Origin: Lentimicrobiaceae bacterium
GTDB lineage: Bacteria; Bacteroidota; Bacteroidia; Bacteroidales; SKPS01
Direction of reading: 5' to 3'
NCBI GenBank assembly: GCA_007119395.1
Contig: SKPS01000181.1
Coordinates: forward strand, 1-32,447
Length of the DNA stretch: 32,447 nt
Under the pieces are notes generated by a model, which searched no databases, was not told the DNA's origin, and was given only the letters and a program-made list of their open reading frames with translations. The translations under genes and the position numbers were made by a program. How positions within the stretch are numbered: position 1 is the stretch's first letter; each line of letters begins with the position of its first letter. Shown piece after piece: positions 9,201 to 15,638 of this stretch.

Positions 9201-10685
9201 AACCAAAGCTGTAATGTCACGCACTGATGCATAGCACCTTGTGTTACGCATACGTAAGCGCCACTCTAACCAACGAACTTCTCCTCCCTTTGAGTAAATC
9301 CGGCACAAATGGTACTGGTCTTCAATGCCATGGGCAGCATCGTCTAAAAACTTCTGAAAACTCTCACGTTCCTTAGTTGGCATTAAAGCGGTCGCACGTT
9401 GCATAAAAAGATCCTGATAAGCATAACCCAGCTCCTTTTCCCATGCAGGATTGGCATGTAGAAAAACCCCCTGTAAATCTAAGACACACAGCATGTCTAA
9501 ACTGCTGGCAAAAAAGTCGTCCAGCTCTTTGGTTTTTTCTTTTAAAGCTGTTTCTGCTGCATACGCTTCTGAAATGTCGTTAAAGGTTACTATATGGCAA
9601 TAGAGTGGCAACGATGGCTCAACGATCCTGGAGTGTTTAACCTGGTAGGTTCGCAGACCATGGGAGGTCTCAATTTCCAACAGAACAGAGTCACTTTCCC
9701 TGCTGAGGAAACGATCACAAACCGTCTTGTCATGAAACAGCGACTCCAAAGGGATCCCGCGCTCAGGTTTTACCACGTTGCTGAATGTATCCCTCGCAAT
9801 ACGGTTCAGATCCAGAATTCTCCGGTCATCATCTACCAAAATAACACTATCGTTGATGCCTTCAAAAACCCTGTTGTACAACAGATGCTTCATGTCGAAC
9901 ATTCTTGTGAACACCAAGGCATGTCCAAACAGCAAAGCGGTAAAGGCAAATCCAAAAGGAGCCAGATCAATACCGGCAGGGCTTAAACCGGCTATATAGA
10001 TAAAATGTGCGAGCCACGGAGCGAGCAAACCAGCCACCAGGGTGTGCAAATGCTTCTTTGCAGATCCCACCACACTGCGTCTTATCTCCCGAAGAACAAT
10101 GATCAATGCCACGAGCACCAGCAGGTTAATGTAGAACAGGTTCACATAATAAAAAAACCCGGGTGTGATCTGCAGAATCAATAACCCCTGCACCCTGACG
10201 GCCTCAACATGGTTGTAGATAAGTCCCAAATCAGCATCAAAAAACTTCAAAACAATGATGGTTGCCGGTATCACCGACAACGCAAGCCAATGCCATGGTC
10301 TGAGCCTATTGACAGTGCCTGTGTATTGCAGGCAGAATGTCAAAGCATATACCGGTAGCATTGCAATACCAATGTATTGTATGGCACTCCACATCAACGC
10401 ATCGGCTAATGAGGCAGAAGTGATTTCAAGCGCATAAAACAATGTGTATAGTGCCATGGATGAGCACAAACCGGTATATGCAGGGGCCCCGGAAACACGG
10501 TGCTTTAAAAACGAAATGATCGACAAAACCAACATGATGATGCCTGTCAACACCAGTAAAGCAAACAGCATGGTTGCCCATCCTGAATAGGAACTTGCTA
10601 ACGTTGTGCTAACTATTGTTGCCATATAGATGACGCCTCTCAAGGTTGTGTTTGGGTGCAAGAGTCTAAGAAATACAGAGCCCAT
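6234..10685 (-). CDS. Giant hybrid sensor histidine kinase: 7TM-PAS-PAS-GAF-PAS-GAF-HisKA-HATPase-REC-HPt-like
   Basis: A 1483-residue inner-membrane sensor (numbering from ATG 10685). Residues 26-262 contain seven hydrophobic helices of the histidine-kinase 7TM type. Then come PAS-like folds (about 265-375 and 385-495), a GAF-like domain (510-670), a clear PAS (680-800; ITERLYFETLFESSPGG-type start, ending YGIYIDITEQ), and a second GAF (825-975). HisKA has NMSHEIRTPMNAI with phospho-His1006; HATPase has NLVGNAVKFT, DTGIGI and GTGLGL. The receiver is at 1246-1362, with Asp1297 and Lys1348. The last 90 residues look like an HPt helical bundle, but the AHxLKG site reads AKKLTS. A GTG at 10697 would add four residues; ATG 10621-10625 is a later option. 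The promoter is at 10720-10750. It overlaps the next kinase gene by 11 bases. Confidence 0.92.
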   Translation of the reverse strand: MGSVFLRLLHPNTTLRGVIYMATIVSTTLASSYSGWATMLFALLVLTGIIMLVLSIISFLKHRVSGAPAYTGLCSSMALYTLFYALEITSASLADALMWSAIQYIGIAMLPVYALTFCLQYTGTVNRLRPWHWLALSVIPATIIVLKFFDADLGLIYNHVEAVRVQGLLILQITPGFFYYVNLFYINLLVLVALIIVLREIRRSVVGSAKKHLHTLVAGLLAPWLAHFIYIAGLSPAGIDLAPFGFAFTALLFGHALVFTRMFDMKHLLYNRVFEGINDSVILVDDDRRILDLNRIARDTFSNVVKPERGIPLESLFHDKTVCDRFLSRESDSVLLEIETSHGLRTYQVKHSRIVEPSLPLYCHIVTFNDISEAYAAETALKEKTKELDDFFASSLDMLCVLDLQGVFLHANPAWEKELGYAYQDLFMQRATALMPTKERESFQKFLDDAAHGIEDQYHLCRIYSKGGEVRWLEWRLRMRNTRCYASVRDITALVGEQEYLRQLIAYSEGFLQTPFSQFAPDMITRALLKMTDASFVSLNLLDTDGQQFRVSGCVMKSKDPALIQQLEGKPFPAMDYTSYLQHERIGPQQSPLVSVISNKVIARLAKSHPFWQNLCQSTGLISDDTSAVLVPLYTDRGAVGEIVYIGTGKIVTERLDLTGLFVRLTCLFLARREAIEASISERLYFETLFESSPGGVVILDENDRVIRCNKQFIKMFGYSQLEAQGRSVNDLIVPKELISEGERITQVVAKGREVKQETVRVDKLGQRIDVSILGKPVVLEDGRRLIYGIYIDITEQVRVKNMLISRQKEIEHTLGLQKLISEIALELNTTAHLSERIHKVIGLIGEAVDVSRVYIFENNDDQESTRNSYEWCASHAQPQIDHLQDLRFSDIQYIHQKLAGDGEVVVNRVEMVDESTRQFMVSQSIKAMVIYPLYVKQRFFGFIGYDECRNSREWNTTDLEMLRTVSAVLSIAFERQQVEQAVQEERDRANRANIAKSEFLANMSHEIRTPMNAILGFSETLHDQLAESDHQSMLQSVLTSGRSLLALLNDILDLSKIESGHIDLSINSFDLISLIREVLLLFSDRARDRGIKVVFNPPDDFPGKIHLDEIRMRQVLFNLVGNAVKFTHAGFVEVIVGATECIQGVFNINISVKDTGIGISKEQLPTIFDPFKQVSSKATRKYEGTGLGLSISKRLIEKMNGKLLVKSEEGVGSVFTIVLEGIECATAEATVVQGQDPVPGTYFKDAEVVIIDDVESNLMLMDRFLKGVGFTTRLARNGKEGVDLIRQSIPNIVVTDIRMPIMDGFAVVEELKKSPETKDIPVLACTAALIELKASDQTQLFDGVIMKPVLRENLLRELERFMPEKKKTLHPDWALKQPFNIKMFTPPPDDSLLIYNTLREQFLPEWEDLKDQLVLFQIETFAKKLTSLAKSFNFAFLESYATRLLKEVQDINLDQIIHLLSLFPEIVSRLQIDLDKKRDNER

Positions 10686-10702
10686 GAAAGAAAGCACCTT
10701 CA

Positions 10703-10717
10703 GGGTTCTGCGAACCC
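10703..10717. promoter_or_regulatory. Inverted repeat at the hybrid kinase transcription start
   Basis: GGGTTC-TGC-GAACCC is a perfect 6-bp stem with a 3-base centre, placed just downstream of the -7 element so that it covers the predicted transcription start. The octamer GGTTCTGC (10704-10711, plus strand) recurs as GCAGAACC at about 10754-10761, upstream of the promoter. This arrangement fits a repressor or autoregulator operator, or a 5' UTR hairpin. No protein can be assigned. Confidence 0.4.
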
Positions 10718-10719
10718 GA

Positions 10720-10750
10720 CAAAGATAATGTAAGTTTCCTGAAGCTTAAA
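10720..10750 (-). promoter_or_regulatory. Promoter of the hybrid kinase operon
   Basis: On the minus strand TATCTTTG (10720-10727) is an exact TAnnTTTG -7 element. Nineteen bases further upstream lies TTTTA, an imperfect -33. The expected start of transcription is near 10716, about 30 bases before ATG 10685. It separates the kinase operon from the lone receiver gene upstream. Confidence 0.6.
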
Positions 10751-10852
10751 ACAGCAGAACCTTTCTTCATGAGAAAAAAGCAATCGCAAGAATTTCATGC
10801 ACCGTGTGAAGGGAGGATGTCACTAAATGATAAAGGGGAAATCAAAAACACG

Positions 10853-11266
10853 TTAAGAAACGTAGGTCTTTTCGTTGGTCACCTCGCTTAACAAGGGCTT
10901 AAGTTGAGCAATGAGTTTGTTAGGCATCACAGTTTTGGGTACGTAAGCACTCACTTTTTGATGAGCAAGCTTTTTGGCTGCTTTGTTCAAATCCACAACA
11001 GAGAACACAATGACCGGAATGTCTTGGAAGGTCTCATTTTGCTGCAATACCTTGATGAAATTATAACCATCCATACCTGGCATCCGAAGGTCGGTGATCA
11101 CAGCGTCAGGGGTGTATCCCTGCCCAAGCAAGTCCATCGCCTGCCTGCCATCATGAGCAACCGAAATATCGTACTCCTTCGAAAGTAACACCCTCATCAG
11201 GCTGGTGATTTCACGCAAATCATCAACCACTAGAATGCTTCTTCTCTTATTAGGTCTTGGTGTCAT
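10853..11266 (-). CDS. Single-domain response regulator (CheY-like receiver)
   Basis: A 137-residue protein consisting of one receiver domain and no output domain. Conserved residues: DD in ILVVDDLRE, the phosphoacceptor Asp in VITDLRMPGMDGY, and Lys in YVPKTVMP. The usual Thr is Ser (VIVFSVVD), which is common. It could act as a phosphate shuttle or sink, or as a protein-binding switch, for the hybrid kinase encoded just downstream (168-base gap). A separate promoter precedes the kinase, so the two need not be co-transcribed. It is divergent from aroB across 215 bases. Start is ATG 11266 (MTPRPNKRRSILVVDD). Confidence 0.9.
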   Translation of the reverse strand: MTPRPNKRRSILVVDDLREITSLMRVLLSKEYDISVAHDGRQAMDLLGQGYTPDAVITDLRMPGMDGYNFIKVLQQNETFQDIPVIVFSVVDLNKAAKKLAHQKVSAYVPKTVMPNKLIAQLKPLLSEVTNEKTYVS

Positions 11267-11423
11267 AAATCTAGGCTCTCAACATTTGAATTGTACCTGC
11301 TCTAGAAAACAATTTTCATGCCGTGGTTTTTAATATTCAGCAATCCAATAAGATGCATTTGCTTTGGCCTTTTGTCAAACATTCTGTTATTCATTTTCGA
11401 ATATGCTGCCTTCGGTTTGGCTA

Positions 11424-11437
11424 TGCGACTGGTCGCA
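11424..11437. promoter_or_regulatory. 14-bp palindrome upstream of the aroB promoter
   Basis: TGCGAC-TG-GTCGCA: perfect 6-bp arms around a 2-base centre, ending 9 bases before the -33 TTG of the aroB promoter. The position (about -45 to -58) fits an activator or repressor site for aroB, or an operator for the divergent receiver gene. The regulator is unknown. Confidence 0.4.
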
Positions 11438-11446
11438 AATGATGAA

Positions 11447-11476
11447 TTGTAAGAAACAAGAAAAGCCGTACCTTTA
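11447..11476 (+). promoter_or_regulatory. Promoter of aroBA
   Basis: TTG (11447-11449), a 19-base spacer, then TACCTTTA (11469-11476; 7/8 match to TAnnTTTG). The element ends only 5 bases before the GTG start codon at 11482, so the mRNA would have almost no leader. Confidence 0.6.
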
Positions 11477-11481
11477 CACGC

Positions 11482-12570
11482 GTGAAAAATCTGCAGTCAA
11501 AAATAATCATTTCTGATCAGTTTTCAACATTTTTATCACTTTTTGGCGATATTTTTTTCGATCGGAAGAGTGAATCTGTTGTGGTATTATGTGACCAAAA
11601 TACAGCACATTACTGTTTGCCTGCACTACAAGAGATAATCCGTGAAAAGGGGTTGGTGTGGAATGTGTTTGTGATGAATGCCGGTGAAGAGTTCAAAACA
11701 CTGCACCAGTCACAAGAAATGATTCAGTTTCTTTTGCAAACAGGAGCTACCAGAAACACTGTTCTGATAAACCTTGGAGGTGGCACTGTCTGTGACCTGG
11801 GTGGGTTTGTGGCATCCGTTTACAAAAGAGGCATCCCCTTCCTGAATCTCCCCACTACGCTGATTGCTCAGGCAGATGCCGCCATCGGTGGTAAAACCGG
11901 TGTGAACCACCTTACGATAAAAAACCTGATAGGAACCTTTCATGCTCCCATGGCTGTTGGTATCTTTCCGCAGTTTTTACAAACACTGCCGCAACAGCAC
12001 TGGAAATCCGGGCTTGGCGAACTCTTTAAATATGCAATGATTGGGGCTGACATTTCTCTGCAGGCCATCTCTGCCTTGCAGCCAAACAACACCCAGCCTC
12101 TGACGGGTGTGATTCAGGAAGCAGTTCGGTTCAAAACAGCCATAGTGGATGCTGACCCTTTCGAAAAGGGCCCTCGTAAAGTGCTGAACTTCGGACATAC
12201 AGTCGGGCATGCCATTGAGTCCCTGGCGCTGGAAAACAACCTTGGAATCACACACGGGGAAGCAGTCGCCGCCGGTGTTGTGGCTGAAACATATTTATCG
12301 GTTGAAGCGCTGGACCTTAACAGCAGTGTACTGAACAAGGTCTCAGAATTTTTCCTGCAACACTTCTCCATCCAACCAGAACTGACAGAAGACCCCGCAC
12401 GGCTTTTGCAACTGATGCTTCACGACAAAAAAAACCGGTCACATGACGCCATCCAACCTGTCTTGCTCAGCCAAAATGGAGAGCCACGTGTTAACGAAAC
12501 TGTTTCTCAGGAGCTGATCACCCGGTCATTGGTTTTTCTTCACGAACTGATTCAGAAGAGAGGAGGATGA
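11482..12570 (+). CDS. aroB: 3-dehydroquinate synthase
   Basis: A 362-residue cytosolic enzyme that converts DAHP to 3-dehydroquinate, the second step of the shikimate pathway, using NAD and a divalent metal. The NAD-binding motif NLGGGTVCDLGGF lies at 97-109, and LPTTLIAQADAAIGGKTGVN at 123-142 is the family core. Probable metal ligands are Glu180, His239 (FGHTVGHAIE) and His258 (THGEAVAAG). Length is standard. The start is a GTG: the frame has a stop at 11443-11445 upstream, and no ATG occurs before residue 65, well inside the conserved fold. The -7 element ends 5 bases before it, suggesting a leaderless message. aroA follows after 3 bases, so the two are co-translated. Confidence 0.95.
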   Translation: MKNLQSKIIISDQFSTFLSLFGDIFFDRKSESVVVLCDQNTAHYCLPALQEIIREKGLVWNVFVMNAGEEFKTLHQSQEMIQFLLQTGATRNTVLINLGGGTVCDLGGFVASVYKRGIPFLNLPTTLIAQADAAIGGKTGVNHLTIKNLIGTFHAPMAVGIFPQFLQTLPQQHWKSGLGELFKYAMIGADISLQAISALQPNNTQPLTGVIQEAVRFKTAIVDADPFEKGPRKVLNFGHTVGHAIESLALENNLGITHGEAVAAGVVAETYLSVEALDLNSSVLNKVSEFFLQHFSIQPELTEDPARLLQLMLHDKKNRSHDAIQPVLLSQNGEPRVNETVSQELITRSLVFLHELIQKRGG

Positions 12571-12573
12571 ATC

Positions 12574-13845
12574 ATGCCTGAAAAGCTACTGATTGAACCC
12601 TTGCCAAAGCAACCGGTCGTTGACGGTATAGATCTTCCTTTGAGCAAGAGCGTTCTCAACCGTTACCTGTGCATGGAATTGCTGCAAAACGGCACTTTAA
12701 CCCAACTACCGGCGTACAGTTTGGCAGACGATGTGGTGTTGATGCACAATGTGCTTCAGAAACTTTCCAATCACCAAAGTGACCAATCAGGAGAGCCTGT
12801 TGTGCTTGATTGCCATAATGCCGGTACCGTGGCACGTTTCGCTGCGGTAATGGCTGCTTCTCTCGGAATTAAAGCGATCGTCAAAGGTGACCCAAGACTG
12901 CACCAGAGACCAGTGGCAGAATTGGGAGAGATGCTGAAAAGTGTCGGGTTCGATCTGGAATGGATTGGTCAGAAAGGGTTCCTCCCACTTTTGATCAACG
13001 GGGGTAGGTGCTCTGTAGATACCTTACGGGTGAAAGCCACGGAGAGCAGCCAGCACATTTCGGCATGCCTGTTGGTGGCCCCGTTTCTTGGAAGGGAATT
13101 GGTGGTGGAATGGAGTGAAGATATCGTATCATGGCCATATGTTGAGCTGACGATCAAAATGATGCAGCAAAGCGGTGCCAGGGCGAGTCTGCAGCCAAAG
13201 AGCGTGGTGATATCGCCCGGCGGTTACCCGTATCTGAAGCCTTTTTGGGTGCGAGACTGGTCTTCTGCCGCTTTTATGCTGCAAGCTGCAACGATGATGC
13301 CTGTGGGCTCAACCATTCCGCTACGTCGGTTAACCAGAAACCAGCTCCAGGGCGATGAGATAGCAGAAGAGTTGTTTGCCCCATTGGGTGTAACACTACA
13401 GAATCACCCGGAGGGACTGATGGCCATCAAACGATCTACACCCGATCCGGTGGTGAAAGCCGACTTTACCCATTGCCCCGACTTGTTCAACACCTTTGCC
13501 ATGGCAGTGGCCATGTTGAATCTATCGGGTGTGCTACGTTGCCCAAAACACCTTCGCTATAAAGAATCAAACCGCTTGGGCGACTTTTTGGAAACACTCG
13601 CACGAAATGGCTTTCAGGTTGACTTGAAAGGGGATGAATTGTTAATAGAGCCCCGCAATTCCCCTTTACCAAATCCCCTTCTGTGTAACAGCATGAACGA
13701 CCACCGGATCGCAATGTCTTGGGCAATCGCAGGAATCAAACACCCGGTATTGCTCATAAACCCCGATGTGGTCTCTAAGTCTTTCCCCGGCTTCTTCAGT
13801 CAACTCGAAAAAGTGGCCAGTCTGACTACATGTAATCACCGGTAA
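12574..13845 (+). CDS. aroA: 3-phosphoshikimate 1-carboxyvinyltransferase (EPSP synthase)
   Basis: A 423-residue cytosolic enzyme that condenses shikimate-3-phosphate with phosphoenolpyruvate to EPSP. Substrate residues visible: LSKSVLNR (Lys25, Ser26, Arg30), NAGTVARF (82-89), QRPVAELG (Arg112), CPDLFNTFA (the catalytic-Asp segment), YKESNRLGDF, NDHRIAM, and SKSFPGFF near the end. The sequence is divergent from proteobacterial AroA (NAGTVARF for NAGTAMRF) in a way usual for Bacteroidota. It starts 3 bases after aroB. No terminator hairpin is visible after it; the efp promoter begins 13 bases beyond the stop. Confidence 0.94.
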   Translation: MPEKLLIEPLPKQPVVDGIDLPLSKSVLNRYLCMELLQNGTLTQLPAYSLADDVVLMHNVLQKLSNHQSDQSGEPVVLDCHNAGTVARFAAVMAASLGIKAIVKGDPRLHQRPVAELGEMLKSVGFDLEWIGQKGFLPLLINGGRCSVDTLRVKATESSQHISACLLVAPFLGRELVVEWSEDIVSWPYVELTIKMMQQSGARASLQPKSVVISPGGYPYLKPFWVRDWSSAAFMLQAATMMPVGSTIPLRRLTRNQLQGDEIAEELFAPLGVTLQNHPEGLMAIKRSTPDPVVKADFTHCPDLFNTFAMAVAMLNLSGVLRCPKHLRYKESNRLGDFLETLARNGFQVDLKGDELLIEPRNSPLPNPLLCNSMNDHRIAMSWAIAGIKHPVLLINPDVVSKSFPGFFSQLEKVASLTTCNHR

Positions 13846-13857
13846 CTTCATTTTTTG

Positions 13858-13888
13858 TTGCAGGTTTAGAGGGAATTGGGTATTTTTG
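13858..13888 (+). promoter_or_regulatory. Promoter of efp
   Basis: TTG (13858-13860), a 20-base spacer and an exact TATTTTTG -7 element (13881-13888). Transcription should start near 13892, giving a leader of about 138 bases before the efp ATG. Two tiny overlapping reading frames in the leader (13909-13950, 14 codons with stop; 13923-13967, 15 codons with stop) have no independent support. Confidence 0.65.
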
Positions 13889-14029
13889 CAAACCATTTGA
13901 AACAGGGAATGGGTGTTGCTTCATGGCGGATAGCCAAACATGGCAGTTGAGATCAGGCAGCAAGTGAAGAAGCAAACACAATTTGACCGGTTAAAACATT
14001 AATTATCAATCAACAACAAGAACTAATAT

Positions 14030-14596
14030 ATGGCATCTACAGCAGACATAAAAAACGGACTTTGCATTGAATTCAACAATGATTTATACACTATCGTTGA
14101 ATTTCAGCATGTTAAACCCGGGAAAGGGGCTGCATTCATCAGAACCAAACTGAAGAACATCAAAACCGGCAAAGTGCTTGCCAACACGTTTCCTTCAGGA
14201 GCAAAAATCAATATTCAGCGGGTAGAGCGAAGAAAGTACCAATATCTCTATAAGGACGAATCGGGTTATCACTTCATGAACCAGGAGACCTATGAACAGA
14301 TTCCAATCGAAGAGGATCTGCTAAATGCTCCGCAGTTTTTGCTGGAAGGTCAGGAGATTGATATTGTTTTTCATGCCGACACTGAAAGCCCGTTGTATGC
14401 GGAAATGCCTGCATTCGTTGTCCTGGAGGTTACTTATGCTGAACCGGGCGTGAAAGGTGATACCGCTACCAATACGCTGAAGCCTGCCACTGTGGAAACA
14501 GGCGCCACAGTGAACGTTCCGCTTTTCATCAACCCGGGTGAAAAAATCAAGGTTGATACACGTACAGGTGAGTATTCTGAAAGGGTGAAAGAATAA
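14030..14596 (+). CDS. efp: Elongation factor P
   Basis: A 188-residue translation factor that binds between the P and E sites and relieves ribosome stalling at polyproline stretches. The three-domain length is canonical. Domain I carries the tip loop KPGKGAAF with Lys32 at the position modified in other bacteria. Domain I begins MASTADIKNGLCIEFNNDLY, and the end has GEKIKVDTRTGEYSERVK, the family signature. Whether the lysine is modified here, and by what, cannot be seen. lpxD follows after 14 bases on the same strand, the pairing commonly seen in Bacteroidota. Confidence 0.96.
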   Translation: MASTADIKNGLCIEFNNDLYTIVEFQHVKPGKGAAFIRTKLKNIKTGKVLANTFPSGAKINIQRVERRKYQYLYKDESGYHFMNQETYEQIPIEEDLLNAPQFLLEGQEIDIVFHADTESPLYAEMPAFVVLEVTYAEPGVKGDTATNTLKPATVETGATVNVPLFINPGEKIKVDTRTGEYSERVKE

Positions 14597-14610
14597 CAAA
14601 ACAGAGCAAT

Positions 14611-15549
14611 ATGCAATTTACCACTCCCATTCCGGTCCGTGAGATCGCTCAGTTTATTCAGGCAGAAATCGAAGGGGACCATGACCTGGTTGCTACCGGA
14701 ATTAATGAAATTCACATGGTGCAGAAAGGTGACATCACTTTTGTTGATCACCCTAAGTACTATGATAAGGTGTTGAAGTCGAAGGCATCGGTTATCATCA
14801 TCAACATACGCAAAGAGGCACCCAAAGGAAAGACTTTGCTGCTGGTTGATGACCCTTTTTCAGCATATGTGGCTTTGGTGAAGAAGCACCGCCCTTTTAT
14901 TCCCTCTACAGCCATGATCAGTGATACGGCTACCATCGGAGAAGGGACCGTATTGCAGCCGGGCGTGTTCGTCGGAAACCATGTGACCATCGGCAAGAAT
15001 TGCCTGATTCATGCCAATGTAACCATAAACGACCATTGCATATTGGGCGACAACGTCATCATTAACCCCAATACAGTGATAGGCGGCGATGCGTTCTATT
15101 TTAAGAAAAGAGCTGAAGGGTTTGATAAGATGGAGTCATGTGGACGCGTGGTGATTGGCAACAATGTGGAAATTGGAAGTGGAACCACCATCGATCGTGG
15201 TGTTTCAGGCGATACTACCATCGGTGATGGCAGCAAGCTTGACAACCTGATTCAGATTGGCCACGATACCGTCATTGGGAAAAACTGTCTGATCGCTTCC
15301 CAGGTTGGCATCGCCGGGGTAACGGTTATCCAGGACAACGTGACCATTTGGGGGCAGGTGGGCATTCAAAAAGACCTGGTCATTGAATCGGGTGTTGAAA
15401 TACTGGCCAAATCGGGCGTACCCAAATCTCTGAAAGCAGACACGGTGTACTTTGGTATTCCTGTGCGTGAAGCCAGAGAGAAGATGCGCGAAATCGCACT
15501 GTTGAAACAACTACCGGGCATCCTGGCTGAAATTACTGAGAAACTCTGA
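14611..15549 (+). CDS. lpxD: UDP-3-O-acylglucosamine N-acyltransferase (LpxD family)
   Basis: A 312-residue protein with the LpxD layout: an N-terminal uridine-binding domain (1-100; GDITFVDHPKYYDKV) and a left-handed beta-helix of hexapeptide repeats (about 101-265; ATIGEGTVLQPGVFVG). The probable catalytic histidine is His218 in IQIGHDTVIG. It adds the second acyl chain (N-acyl) to UDP-acylglucosamine in lipid A synthesis, with acyl-ACP as donor, in the cytoplasm. It is some 30 residues shorter than E. coli LpxD, with a reduced C-terminal helix. Many Bacteroidota carry another lpxD in the lpxA/lpxC cluster, so this efp-linked copy may be a paralogue with different acyl or sugar choice. Confidence 0.85.
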   Translation: MQFTTPIPVREIAQFIQAEIEGDHDLVATGINEIHMVQKGDITFVDHPKYYDKVLKSKASVIIINIRKEAPKGKTLLLVDDPFSAYVALVKKHRPFIPSTAMISDTATIGEGTVLQPGVFVGNHVTIGKNCLIHANVTINDHCILGDNVIINPNTVIGGDAFYFKKRAEGFDKMESCGRVVIGNNVEIGSGTTIDRGVSGDTTIGDGSKLDNLIQIGHDTVIGKNCLIASQVGIAGVTVIQDNVTIWGQVGIQKDLVIESGVEILAKSGVPKSLKADTVYFGIPVREAREKMREIALLKQLPGILAEITEKL

Positions 15550-15614
15550 AAAAGCATCTTCTGCCAAGCCTGATTACCATGCTTTAAGTAAGCTCCCGCT
15601 ACATCATACCTCTC

Positions 15615-15638
15615 AGTAGATCTGTTTAACAGTCTACT
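15615..15638. terminator. Weak inverted repeat between convergent lpxD and wzy-type gene
   Basis: AGTAGA (15615-15620) pairs with TCTACT (15633-15638), and inside it CTG pairs with CAG around TTTAA, with one bulged T. It overlaps the stop codon of the minus-strand gene and lies 66 bases after lpxD. There is no T-run on either side, so a terminator role is only suggested by its position between convergent genes. Confidence 0.3.

Noticed and set aside
6309..9999. Plus-strand open frames opposite the hybrid kinase (up to 169 codons)
   Set aside because: They are antisense shadows: low complexity, no family resemblance, and the minus-strand frame has continuous recognised domains.
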